The notes below the pieces were generated by a model that was given only the letters and a program-made list of their open reading frames with translations, did no database searches and was not told the DNA's origin. Source: a virus. From it: a DNA stretch of 64,000 bases. Positions 42,062 to 50,833 of this stretch are shown here, one piece after another (positions within the stretch are counted from its first letter, which is position 1; every line of letters begins with the position of its first letter). The position numbers were made by a program, and so were the translations under genes. The DNA lies in the IMG/VR virus record IMGVR_UViG_3300017917_001940, positions 1 through 64,000 of that record; one strand, 5' to 3'.

Positions 42062-42282
42062 AACCAATTTACGGAAACAGCGTACTTGTTAAGGACGGAA
42101 ACGTAGAAAAAGCTCTACGCAAGTTCAAGAAGAAAGTGCAGGAATCTGGCTTACTTCAAGAGTTACGTGATCGTGAAACTTATGAAAAACCCACAACCGT
42201 GCGTAAGCGTAAAAAAGCCGCGGCAAAGAACCGTTTACGCAAACAACTAGCATCACAAAGTTTGCCAAAAAAATTGTATTAA
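42058..42282 (+). CDS. rpsU: Ribosomal protein bS21 homologue
   Basis: The 74-aa basic protein follows bS21 along its length: [19 protein letters not shown] (compare the VE-ALR-FKR-CE-AG core), [20 protein letters not shown] and a KKLY end. bS21 sits at the anti-Shine-Dalgarno end of 16S rRNA on the small subunit. Phage copies are thought to enter host ribosomes and favour phage messages. The start is a GTG overlapping the clpX stop (GTGA). Confidence 0.9.
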   Translation: MKPIYGNSVLVKDGNVEKALRKFKKKVQESGLLQELRDRETYEKPTTVRKRKKAAAKNRLRKQLASQSLPKKLY

Positions 42283-42296
42283 TTTGAAATTTGTTG

Positions 42297-42304
42297 TATA
42301 AATA
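42297..42304 (+). promoter_or_regulatory. T4-type late promoter, perfect TATAAATA
   Basis: Perfect octamer in the gap before groES. The predicted +1 is 42310, next to a stem-loop. Confidence 0.75.
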
Positions 42305-42310
42305 ATTTTT

Positions 42311-42329
42311 GTAGCGCCTAATGGGCTAC
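42311..42329 (+). promoter_or_regulatory. 5'-terminal stem-loop of the groES late leader
   Basis: GTAGC (42311-42315) pairs with GCTAC (42325-42329), with an inner CC/GG and a TAAT loop. The stem begins one base after the predicted transcription start. Confidence 0.5.
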
Positions 42330-42363
42330 AGTAACTTTTAACTTGCTTTTAGGAGGAGATAAA

Positions 42364-42390
42364 ATGATCAAAACAATCTTATCAAGCTGA
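42364..42390 (+). CDS. Possible 8-aa leader peptide
   Basis: The frame MIKTILSS lies behind one of the best ribosome sites of the region (AGGAGGAG), between the late promoter and the early promoter of groES. It could control translation of the following operon. It is equally possible that it is the remnant of a lost gene. Confidence 0.35.
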   Translation: MIKTILSS

Positions 42391-42415
42391 CCACAGCAAT
42401 TCCTGATTATAAAGT

Positions 42416-42444
42416 TTGACACGTACTTGTGCGTGTGTTATACT
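42416..42444 (+). promoter_or_regulatory. Sigma70-like promoter of groES-groEL
   Basis: Perfect TTGACA (42416-42421), a 17-bp spacer ending TGT, and TATACT (42439-42444). The spacer contains an inverted repeat ACACG/CGTGT that could be an operator. Confidence 0.82.
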
Positions 42445-42470
42445 ATTCTATTGTTACATAAGGAGAAATT

Positions 42471-44395
<1,925 letters not shown>

Positions 44396-44424
44396 TTGAC
44401 AGGTATTTGATATTCTGTCATAAT
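44396..44424 (+). promoter_or_regulatory. Sigma70-like promoter of hsp20
   Basis: Perfect TTGACA (44396-44401), a 17-bp spacer ending TGT, and CATAAT (44419-44424). TGACAG and CTGTCA form an inverted repeat between the boxes. The -10 overlaps the late octamer. Confidence 0.75.
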
Positions 44425-44429
44425 AAATA
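44422..44429 (+). promoter_or_regulatory. T4-type late promoter of hsp20
   Basis: AATAAATA, 7/8 to the consensus, shares bases with the sigma70-like -10. The predicted late +1 is about 44435. Confidence 0.6.
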
Positions 44430-44432
44430 CAT

Positions 44433-44461
44433 GTGTGGATGCCCAATGGTGGGGTCCACAC
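44433..44461 (+). promoter_or_regulatory. 5' stem-loop of the hsp20 message
   Basis: GTGTGGA (44433-44439) pairs with TCCACAC (44455-44461), with an inner CCC/GGG. It lies at the 5' end of either transcript, well before the AAGGAG ribosome site. Confidence 0.55.
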
Positions 44462-44496
44462 TGTATAGTCAACTTGCTTAATAAAGGAGAAAACAA

Positions 44497-44934
44497 ATGA
44501 CTAAAATCACATCTTTTGATCTAACCCCATTCTATCGTAATACCATTGGTGTAGATAGACTCTTTGATCGCATCACACAACAGATCGATCATGCCGCAGG
44601 TAATAACTACCCTCCATATAACATTGTAGAAACAGGCGAGAATCTTTATGAGATTCAAGTGGCTGTTGCTGGCTTCACACAAGGTGAAGTTACAATCAAT
44701 GTTAAAGACGGTGAGTTAATTATCACTGGAGAAAAAACAGAAGCTATTCCAGAAGGACATGTATATCGTCACCAAGGTATTAGTGCTCGTAAGTTTATTC
44801 GTACATTTAGTCTTGCTGATCATGTAGAAGTGCGTGAGGCTGTAAGTAAGGATGGTATCCTAACTGTTAAGTTAGAGCGTATTATTCCTGAGTCAGCCAA
44901 GCCAAAAACTATTGCGATCACATACGCAAATTAA
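44497..44934 (+). CDS. Hsp20 small heat-shock protein (IbpA-like)
   Basis: The 145-aa protein has an alpha-crystallin domain (PPYNIVETGENLYEIQVAVA through DGILTVKLERI), with the helical FDLTPFYRNTIGVDRLF start of the IbpA/B type and KTIAI near the end. Small heat-shock proteins hold unfolded proteins without ATP. Hsp20 is common in T4-like cyanophages. It forms part of the chaperone block here, with two overlapping promoters. Confidence 0.92.
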   Translation: MTKITSFDLTPFYRNTIGVDRLFDRITQQIDHAAGNNYPPYNIVETGENLYEIQVAVAGFTQGEVTINVKDGELIITGEKTEAIPEGHVYRHQGISARKFIRTFSLADHVEVREAVSKDGILTVKLERIIPESAKPKTIAITYAN

Positions 44935-44942
44935 TATAATGT

Positions 44943-44950
44943 AGTAAATA
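44943..44950 (+). promoter_or_regulatory. T4-type late promoter of clpS with adjacent -10 box
   Basis: AGTAAATA, 6/8 to the late consensus. A perfect TATAAT (44935-44940), with a weak TTGCGA 17 bp upstream, lies just before it, so an early and a late promoter may be stacked here too. Confidence 0.5.
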
Positions 44951-44951
44951 C

Positions 44952-44976
44952 AGTGGAGGGCGTGGTGCTCTCCACT
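44952..44976 (+). promoter_or_regulatory. Stem-loop in the clpS leader
   Basis: AGTGGAG (44952-44958) pairs with CTCCACT (44970-44976). It is at the 5' end if the sigma70-like -10 is used, and AAGGAC follows. Confidence 0.5.
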
Positions 44977-44995
44977 AACTGATAAAGGACTAAGG

Positions 44996-45298
44996 ATGTC
45001 ACAAGCAGAAGTAAAAACAAGAACAAGCCTAGAGATTAAAGAACCTCCTATGTTCAAGGTCATTTATCTCAATGATAACCAAACTACTATGGAATTTGTT
45101 ATTGAGACTTTAGTTGACTTTTTTGATTACAATACAGAAACAGCACTAAAAATTACTGAAGATATTCACCACGAAGGTTCAGCAGTAGTGGCTGTTTTAC
45201 CTTATGAGGTAGCTGAACAAAAAGGCATTGAAGTTACTGTTTGTGCTAGATCCAACAACTATCCTCTTCAAATTAAACTTGAACCTGAGTCTGATTAA
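44996..45298 (+). CDS. clpS: ClpS-type N-degron adaptor
   Basis: The 100-aa protein matches ClpS: EPPMFKVIYLNDNQTTMEFV (N26, D27, T30 and M32 of the N-degron pocket), HHEGSAVVAVLPYEVAE (His59) and a C-terminal YPLQIKLE strand. E. coli ClpS has Asp where this protein has N28, so the pocket may differ. ClpS delivers N-end rule substrates to ClpA, which is not encoded here, so it would act on host ClpAP. It runs tail to tail with the phosphoesterase gene, overlapping by 4 bases. Confidence 0.9.
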   Translation: MSQAEVKTRTSLEIKEPPMFKVIYLNDNQTTMEFVIETLVDFFDYNTETALKITEDIHHEGSAVVAVLPYEVAEQKGIEVTVCARSNNYPLQIKLEPESD

Positions 45299-46077
45299 AA
45301 ATCTATTTCAATACGTTTAGGATAATATACTGATTGTTTCCAGGGGGTGTCACCTCGCCCCCGACAATTATTAACAAATCTAATTCCATCTATGTAGCGA
45401 TCAACACCTTTATGGTAGTGACCAAAACACCATGCTTTAATTTTATCTTCAGTATCTTCGTTGATAGCTAATCTCATGTGTTTATTGCCTAGAGTGTTAA
45501 ATCTGTAGGTATCGACTAAATCAATGTCATGATTAACTAATGCAGGGTCTGGTACAGTATGAGTTACAATCACAACAGCCTTAACATCTTTATGAGTTTG
45601 AAGTTTTTCTAGGCTGTTAATAAGGTAAGCCGCATCATTAAATGAAATTCCGGTTATTGAATCAGCTGCCGAGTCTATTTTATCTTGATACCATAAGACA
45701 CTTTCTTCGTAACTTATTGATGAGTCAAAATCATAACCCCACCAACCATTTGTAGCAATGATAGCAACACCATTAATAATTACCACATTGTTTTGCAAAT
45801 ATACTACATTGTCGATATTTTTAAGCACATGATTGAGTTCTCGATAACTTCTTCCTAAATCATTTAGATAATATGCATGTTCATCATTACCGTCGATATA
45901 AAAAACACCCCCGGGATAACAACGACCCAAGTGGCCAAGTGTTTCAACTAATACTCCTCGATCTCTTGCGATGTCTCCTGCTACTACACAATACGGACTC
46001 GTGGCTTGTCCAGTCCAGTTGAACTCATTCCAAGTTTCAATATGTAGGTCAGAAATTAAATCAAATGCAAAAGTCAT
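45295..46077 (-). CDS. Calcineurin-like metallophosphoesterase
   Basis: The 260-aa enzyme shows the metal-binding order SDLHIE, AGDIARD, GNDEH, THTVPD and GHYHKG. Such phage enzymes hydrolyse phosphodiesters of nucleotides, nucleic acid ends or signalling molecules. The substrate here is unknown. In view of the adenylate cyclase at 52388, a cyclic nucleotide cannot be excluded. A late octamer sits 6 bases before the start. Confidence 0.88.
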   Translation of the reverse strand: MTFAFDLISDLHIETWNEFNWTGQATSPYCVVAGDIARDRGVLVETLGHLGRCYPGGVFYIDGNDEHAYYLNDLGRSYRELNHVLKNIDNVVYLQNNVVIINGVAIIATNGWWGYDFDSSISYEESVLWYQDKIDSAADSITGISFNDAAYLINSLEKLQTHKDVKAVVIVTHTVPDPALVNHDIDLVDTYRFNTLGNKHMRLAINEDTEDKIKAWCFGHYHKGVDRYIDGIRFVNNCRGRGDTPWKQSVYYPKRIEIDF

Positions 46078-46083
46078 GATACA

Positions 46084-46091
46084 TATTTAAA
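46084..46091 (-). promoter_or_regulatory. T4-type late promoter (minus strand), leaderless spacing
   Basis: TTTAAATA on the minus strand, 7/8 to the consensus, ends 6 bases before the ATG at 46077. Confidence 0.5.
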
Positions 46092-46103
46092 AGGATTAAA
46101 CAT

Positions 46104-46469
46104 ATGAACATAATAATGGGAACCGAGAACGCACAATCATTTGCTGAGAAATATACAGTATTAGAACTTGATATTATTAAGATCATGCCCGAAGGACATT
46201 GTATACCAGCTTATTGTGTAGTTGAAAACATTCCAATACTAGATCTCAATCGAGTTGATAATATGCGCCGATTGCATCGCGGATTGTTGGAAAACTATCG
46301 CCAAAAAAATTGGAACTATTGTATTCAGGCAATTGAGAATCTAACAGGCTTTTGGGGAGGAGAGTTAGACTCGTTCTACGCTGATTTACAGCAACGTATC
46401 AATAAATACTCAGAACAAGATCCAGGGGAGGATTGGGATGGTACAATTGAAAAACATCCTGTTGGTTAG
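46104..46469 (+). CDS. Conserved T4-like phage protein
   Basis: The 121-aa protein contains LELDIIKIMPEGH, IPAYCVVENIPI and LTGFWGGELDSFYADLQQRI, a family present in many marine T4-like phages without known function. It follows AAAGGA and overlaps the next, lipoprotein, gene by 32 bases. Confidence 0.7.
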   Translation: MNIIMGTENAQSFAEKYTVLELDIIKIMPEGHCIPAYCVVENIPILDLNRVDNMRRLHRGLLENYRQKNWNYCIQAIENLTGFWGGELDSFYADLQQRINKYSEQDPGEDWDGTIEKHPVG

Positions 46470-46836
46470 TGCCTTAGCATTTCTAACAGCATGTGCCGCT
46501 AAATTTGATCCGTTGGAATACGGACGTGTAGTTGACATTAGACATACTGTCAGCGTAGCACAACAAGAAAACACCTGTGCCAAACCAGCTCAAGCACGTA
46601 CAGTAGCCGATAGCATTTATAGTGATGTTCGTTGGTTAATGATGTACGCTCAATATCTTCCTGATAACAGCCCAGGCGAACAAATGGCAGTGGCACTGTT
46701 TAACACAGCGGCAGAATTTAGCAAACGATACGAAGCTCCGGAACCTGTAAGCAAAGTCTACTGTGATCTTAAACTTAAAACACTTGCGGTACAAGTAGAA
46801 ACAATACAAAAATCACATGGCGGGAGACCTAGATGA
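46438..46836 (+). CDS. Lipoprotein at the head of the curli-like module
   Basis: The 132-aa protein has a signal peptide ending in the lipobox FLTAC (Cys19). It should be exported and lipidated. The mature part is helical with two further cysteines (NTCAKP, VYCDL). Its place before the csgF/csgG-like genes suggests a periplasmic or outer-membrane partner. The function is not known from sequence. Confidence 0.7.
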   Translation: MVQLKNILLVSALAFLTACAAKFDPLEYGRVVDIRHTVSVAQQENTCAKPAQARTVADSIYSDVRWLMMYAQYLPDNSPGEQMAVALFNTAAEFSKRYEAPEPVSKVYCDLKLKTLAVQVETIQKSHGGRPR

Positions 46837-47075
46837 GCATAGCACAACAAATTAATGAAATTTTAGGTCATATTGACCTATCTAACTTTTTAGCCGAACA
46901 AACAGATGCTATTAACAATGCCTATGCCACACAGCAAATATCTGCTGAAGAACGTGATGCATTATTGACTGATCTTGTTAATACAAATGTAGTATTTCAG
47001 GGTGCTAGTGATCAGGATATTCGAGTTTTTCTAGATCGTGTGCTCACAGTAATTAAATCCGCACCACTTCCGTAA
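46833..47075 (+). CDS. Small helical phage protein
   Basis: The 80-aa helical protein starts MSIAQQINEILGHIDLSNF. It overlaps the lipoprotein gene by 4 bases (ATGA). No signal peptide or motif is visible. The function is unknown. Confidence 0.65.
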   Translation: MSIAQQINEILGHIDLSNFLAEQTDAINNAYATQQISAEERDALLTDLVNTNVVFQGASDQDIRVFLDRVLTVIKSAPLP

Positions 47076-47105
47076 AAACCCAGCACTAAATTTGTTCTAG
47101 ATCCT

Positions 47106-47113
47106 GTTAAATA
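47106..47113 (+). promoter_or_regulatory. T4-type late promoter of the curli-like genes
   Basis: GTTAAATA, 6/8 to the consensus, followed by AGGAGC and the ATG at 47129. It marks the csgF/csgG/curlin-like genes as late phage genes. Confidence 0.5.
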
Positions 47114-47128
47114 CTAATAGGAGCTAGA

Positions 47129-47575
47129 ATGAGAAAAATAATAATAACAATTCTCGCTGGTTTTACTGTTAATGTGTGGGCCGACACCTTAGTTCACCAA
47201 TTTCAATCGCCAGCTTTTATACCGGGTAATGGGTATTCCACTCATGTGCTAACCATTGAACAGCTCGAAGCAAACCGTAAAAAAGCTATACAGGATGCTA
47301 AAAAAGCCGAAGCTGATGCTGCCGCAAGAGCCGCCGCAAATACTAATCTACAAAAATTCCTAAACAACTTTGAAAGTCGTGTTTATGCTCAATTGTCCAA
47401 ACAATTAGCAGACGCTATGTTTTCCTCCACCTCCGGAACCACAGGTACTATAGAATTCCAAGGCACTACTATTACTTGGGACAAGGACACGGTTACCAAT
47501 CAGGTCACGCTAACTATTGTTAGTCCTACAGGAACCACTACGGTTACTGTACCAATAGCGAGCTTTGCATTTTAA
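47129..47575 (+). CDS. csgF: CsgF-like curli assembly protein
   Basis: The 148-aa protein has a signal peptide (to about VWA|D18) followed by LVHQFQSPAFIPGNG. This matches the mature start of E. coli CsgF (FQFRNPNFGG), which plugs into the CsgG channel. A helical FESRVYAQLSKQLADAMF and a C-terminal beta-rich part (VTLTIVSPTGTTTVTVPI) follow the CsgF layout, with an added Ala/Lys helix in the middle. In bacteria CsgF extends the channel and couples secretion to fibre nucleation. Confidence 0.78.
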   Translation: MRKIIITILAGFTVNVWADTLVHQFQSPAFIPGNGYSTHVLTIEQLEANRKKAIQDAKKAEADAAARAAANTNLQKFLNNFESRVYAQLSKQLADAMFSSTSGTTGTIEFQGTTITWDKDTVTNQVTLTIVSPTGTTTVTVPIASFAF

Positions 47576-48354
47576 TGCGAGGCTTAATGACTCTTCTACT
47601 AGCTTTAACCTTAACCGGTTGTGCTGGTCTGCAACTTGATCTTCTCAAAGAAGAACCTGTAGCACTAAAACCCAAAGAAAACTTAATTGCTAAACTGCCC
47701 AAGTTAGATGGTCCACCTATGACCATTGCTGTATACGGATTTATAGATAAAACAGGTCAAAAGAAACCTAGCCAAAACTTAGCGTTGTTTAGTTCAGCAG
47801 TGACACAAGGTGCCGAAGTATTTTTAATTAAAGCACTACAAGATTCACCAGGTTGGTTTAGAGTTGTAGAACGTGTAGGACTAGACAATTTGGTTAAAGA
47901 ACGTCAACTTATTCGAAATCAACGAGAAGTTTACGAAGGTAAGGATGCCAAACCATTAAAGCCATTAACTGTGGCTGGCATTATGATTGAAGGTGGTATT
48001 ATTGGCTATGACAGTAATATCCGTTCAGGTGGTAACGGTGCTCGATTCTTGGGTATCGGAGCCAGCCAACAATATCGAGTCGACGAAGTAGTTATTAGTC
48101 TTAGAATAGTAAGTATTTCGTCAGGTGAGGTATTGTTGACAAACGCTGTGAGCAAAACAATATACAGCACACAGCACGATGTCGCAGTGTTAAAATTCGT
48201 TGATGGTGGCACCAAAGCACTTGAAATGGAAAACGGCTCGGCATTGAATGAACCCACTACCTACGCAGTTCGTGTGGCAATTGAACAAGCGGTATACGAA
48301 TTAATTGTAGAAGGGGAAAAGAAAGGGCTCTGGAGATTTCAGGGCAAACAATAA
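47575..48354 (+). CDS. csgG: CsgG-like outer-membrane secretion channel
   Basis: The 259-aa lipoprotein (E. coli CsgG 277 aa) has lipobox LTGC (Cys16) and strong matches along its length: VYGFIDKTGQKKP, FRVVERVGLDNLVKERQLIR, IMIEGGIIGYDSNIRSGG, GARFLGIGASQQYRVD and LWRF at the end. CsgG forms a nonameric pore that lets curli subunits cross the outer membrane. The ATG overlaps the csgF stop. It is the clearest gene of the module. Confidence 0.93.
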   Translation: MRGLMTLLLALTLTGCAGLQLDLLKEEPVALKPKENLIAKLPKLDGPPMTIAVYGFIDKTGQKKPSQNLALFSSAVTQGAEVFLIKALQDSPGWFRVVERVGLDNLVKERQLIRNQREVYEGKDAKPLKPLTVAGIMIEGGIIGYDSNIRSGGNGARFLGIGASQQYRVDEVVISLRIVSISSGEVLLTNAVSKTIYSTQHDVAVLKFVDGGTKALEMENGSALNEPTTYAVRVAIEQAVYELIVEGEKKGLWRFQGKQ

Positions 48355-48965
48355 TGATAAGAAGTATTTTAATACTCACAATGATGATGTTAGCTGGCGT
48401 TGGAGTCGTTAGTGCCAATGAGGTGTATATTGAACAAATTGGTGATGGTACAAGCATCTCAGTTACTCAAGAAGGATCTAACAACAACATGGGTAGTGCC
48501 AATGCATCGGCATATATCGGTGGTGATGCGAATGATGTAACTGTTAGCCAAGTTGGTTCAAATAATAGTTTGACAATGACCATTGGTGGTAACACTAATA
48601 CTGTTAACGTGAATACTACTGGTAGTAATAATACGCAAGAAATTACCTGCGGTACCAGTGCAAGCCAAACTTGTAGTAGTTCGACTATTACCCAAACAGT
48701 CACTGGTGACTCAAACACTGTGACACAAACTTTAGGTAGTGGTGCAACACGTACAAGTAATATAAACATTACAGGTGATTACAACACTGTAACACATACT
48801 GCTAGTGGTGTTGGCTCTCATAGTGCTGACATTACAGTTAGCGGCAGTGGTACATCGTTGCTTAATAACCATGTTAGCGTAACACAAGAAGGTGCAAATG
48901 CTAAGACAGCAGTGGTTAACGCCACGGGTAATAATATCAATATTGGTATTACTCAGCGCGATTGA
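48354..48965 (+). CDS. Curlin-repeat amyloid-like protein
   Basis: The 203-aa protein has a signal peptide (about 1-21, ending VVSA) and a mature part made of Gln/Asn/Ser/Thr/Gly repeats (ITQTVTGDSNTVTQ, VSQVGSNNSLT, VTQEGANAK) spaced like the CsgA/CsgB repeat. It has a single Cys pair. Such repeats stack into amyloid strands outside the cell. It ends with ITQRD. Which of major subunit or nucleator it is cannot be told. The overlap with csgG (one base) indicates one operon. Confidence 0.85.
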   Translation: MIRSILILTMMMLAGVGVVSANEVYIEQIGDGTSISVTQEGSNNNMGSANASAYIGGDANDVTVSQVGSNNSLTMTIGGNTNTVNVNTTGSNNTQEITCGTSASQTCSSSTITQTVTGDSNTVTQTLGSGATRTSNINITGDYNTVTHTASGVGSHSADITVSGSGTSLLNNHVSVTQEGANAKTAVVNATGNNINIGITQRD

Positions 48966-49995
48966 TAGTTGGGCCGGTGTTGGAAAAGTGACAGAACAAA
49001 CAGGCCCAACTGAAATCGTTAGATCAAAAAAGTCACTGCCGTCGGCGGTGAATACCCCTGTGGAGATGAACGATACCATCATCACTGCCAAGGCTCGGGC
49101 ACAGTTGACCTTTGAGGATAATACCACTGTAAAGATTACTGAACAAAGCAAATTAGTCATAGACGACTTTGTCTATGATCCTAAAAAAGGCACAGGCAAA
49201 GTTGCTATGAAAGTTGTTCTGGGCACAGCTCGCTATTCTTCAGGACAAATAGCCAAGACAAATCCACAAGCAGTGGATGTTAAAACTCCTACTGCTACCG
49301 TGGCTGTTCGCGGCACAGATTTTTCTATGACTGTAGACGAACTAGGGCGCAGTCTTGTTATGTTATTGCCCAGTTGCGATGACAAAGGTTGTGTAACTGG
49401 TGCGATTTTAGTTAAAAATGACGCAGGTGAAGTTTTTATGGATCAGCCATATCAAGCCACACTAGTTGCTACGCTAACCACACCGCCTACAGCTCCTGTA
49501 TTTGTAACCTTAGATCAGGCTAATATTAACAACATGTTAATTGTCAGTCCACCTAAACAGTTTAAAGATGAAGAGCTACAAAAAGAATCAAAGTCAGCAC
49601 TAGATATAAACTTTCTTAATCAAGACTTTTTAAAGTATAGTAAACTTGACGAAGATGAACTTAAAAAGTTTAGAGAATTAGACATGAATTATCTTGACAC
49701 AGATTTTTTGGCCAACATGCTAGATTTAGCCAACGCACAGTTGTCTGCTAGCCAAGAGCAAATGCTCAGTCAAAATACCATGTTGCCTGGCTATAATGCC
49801 GCTACAGGTTTAACGTATGGTATTGATGCAGATGACGACAGTAAACTTGTGCTACGCAGAGGCAACGATCATATTGCTCAAGTTACCGTAAATCGCGAAG
49901 CAAATTTAGTATTAAATATTACACAATCAGGCAACCCATTAACACAGCAGGTTAATCGCGGAGGAACGACGGTAATTACTATTAATCAACGATGA
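48898..49995 (+). CDS. Secreted FecR-domain protein with curlin-like tail
   Basis: The 365-aa protein has a signal peptide (VIISILVLLSAIDSWAG) encoded inside the 3' end of the curlin gene in another frame. Next is a FecR-type domain (ARAQLTFEDNTTVKITEQS, VKTPTATVAVRGTDFSM; about 55-130), then a helical linker. The C-terminal part (LVLNITQSGNPLTQQVNRGG, ending ITINQR) again resembles curlin repeats. It may anchor or seed the fibre. The ATG at 48898 is preferred; GTG 48892 is possible. Confidence 0.8.
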   Translation: MLRQQWLTPRVIISILVLLSAIDSWAGVGKVTEQTGPTEIVRSKKSLPSAVNTPVEMNDTIITAKARAQLTFEDNTTVKITEQSKLVIDDFVYDPKKGTGKVAMKVVLGTARYSSGQIAKTNPQAVDVKTPTATVAVRGTDFSMTVDELGRSLVMLLPSCDDKGCVTGAILVKNDAGEVFMDQPYQATLVATLTTPPTAPVFVTLDQANINNMLIVSPPKQFKDEELQKESKSALDINFLNQDFLKYSKLDEDELKKFRELDMNYLDTDFLANMLDLANAQLSASQEQMLSQNTMLPGYNAATGLTYGIDADDDSKLVLRRGNDHIAQVTVNREANLVLNITQSGNPLTQQVNRGGTTVITINQR

Positions 49996-50005
49996 GGAGA
50001 TTAGT

Positions 50006-50152
50006 ATGAACGGCAAGACCATGAAACTATTAGTTGAGTATATTGCAGATCAACATAGAAAAGAGCGTGAACGTTATGCTCAAACCTATCGAACAATATA
50101 TCAAAAACCCAGTGATACTAAAGAAGTTAATCAAACTAAGGATAATAAATGA
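50006..50152 (+). CDS. Small helical phage protein, 48 aa
   Basis: The frame MNGKTMKLLVEYIADQHRKE follows GAGGAGA. It is basic and helical. Its stop overlaps the next start (ATGA). The function is unknown. Confidence 0.6.
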   Translation: MNGKTMKLLVEYIADQHRKERERYAQTYRTIYQKPSDTKEVNQTKDNK

Positions 50153-50241
50153 GCTGGTTTAGACACAGGCCGCCAAGGTACCCACCAGAACCACAACAAG
50201 ACCCGGTACCTGACACGTTTTGGCCACCCGAAAACGAATAA
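50149..50241 (+). CDS. Pro-rich peptide, 30 aa
   Basis: The frame MSWFRHRPPRYPPEPQQDPV ends FWPPENE. It starts in the ATGA overlap with the upstream stop and ends inside a late octamer. It is probably translated, and its function is unknown. Confidence 0.45.
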   Translation: MSWFRHRPPRYPPEPQQDPVPDTFWPPENE

Positions 50242-50244
50242 ATA
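50237..50244 (+). promoter_or_regulatory. T4-type late promoter
   Basis: AATAAATA, 7/8 to the consensus, followed by a 27-base leader with AAGGGG and the ATG at 50272. Confidence 0.5.
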
Positions 50245-50271
50245 CCTACATAATAACAATAAGGGGCTATC

Positions 50272-50553
50272 ATGGGTGACATTTTTAAACTCATAGGTGA
50301 TCTTGGTTTTCCAATTGCTGTAGCACTAGCAGGCGGATACTTTGTTTATCTAACAATCAAACTATTATTGCAGGGTGTATTAGGCAGTATTCGCGGCATG
50401 GCGGGTATTATTACTGCACTAGATAACCGTGTAAAGACAATGAATCATGATGTTATACGTATTGATACTGTGGTATCAAATGCACTAGGTCTGCGTCCAG
50501 ACGTAGATCGTATTAGTCGAGCTGATGGCAAAAACGACGCACGGAGAGATTAG
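50272..50553 (+). CDS. Small membrane protein, YvrJ/holin-like
   Basis: The 93-aa protein starts MGDIFKLIGDLGFPIAVALAGGYF, one membrane helix with the GFPIxVA pattern seen in YvrJ-type and phage holin-like proteins. An amphipathic helix (IITALDNRVKTMNHDVIRIDTVV) follows. It shares this plan with the gene at 51362, so the two are paralogues. A role in lysis is possible but unproven. Confidence 0.6.
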   Translation: MGDIFKLIGDLGFPIAVALAGGYFVYLTIKLLLQGVLGSIRGMAGIITALDNRVKTMNHDVIRIDTVVSNALGLRPDVDRISRADGKNDARRD

Positions 50554-50554
50554 T

Positions 50555-50692
50555 ATGTTAATGTTTACAATTATTGCTGTAATTGCTGTACTTTTGTACA
50601 TCAACGAACGAGAAGAATCTCCTAATCAACACCAAGAAGATTTAAAATTAGCCAAAGAATTTTATCTTAAACAACGCTACTATCGTGGATAA
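50555..50692 (+). CDS. Single-helix membrane protein, 45 aa
   Basis: The frame MLMFTIIAVIAVLLYINERE has one membrane helix and a charged tail. GAGA precedes it, and its end overlaps the next frame by 8 bases. The function is unknown. Confidence 0.5.
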   Translation: MLMFTIIAVIAVLLYINEREESPNQHQEDLKLAKEFYLKQRYYRG

Positions 50693-50822
50693 CAATAACC
50701 AACGATTAGTTTTGGTAGAAAATAAAGAGGACGACACCCTCGAGTTTAAATATGTAACGGATCAAGAGTATGCTTGGATGCTATTACAAGAGCAAACTAA
50801 ACAGCCGAAGGATTTAACTTAA
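50685..50822 (+). CDS. Small acidic protein, 45 aa
   Basis: The frame starts at GTG (VDNNNQRLVLVENKEDDTLE) and ends KQPKDLT. The overlap with the previous frame and a ribosome site directly after it support the gene chain. The function is unknown. Confidence 0.4.
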   Translation: MDNNNQRLVLVENKEDDTLEFKYVTDQEYAWMLLQEQTKQPKDLT

Positions 50823-50833
50823 GGAGACGTAGT

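Noticed and set aside
48467-49160. Minus-strand frames opposite the curlin and FecR genes
   Set aside because: The repeat-rich curlin DNA leaves antisense frames open. The products are hydrophobic repeats without a ribosome site.
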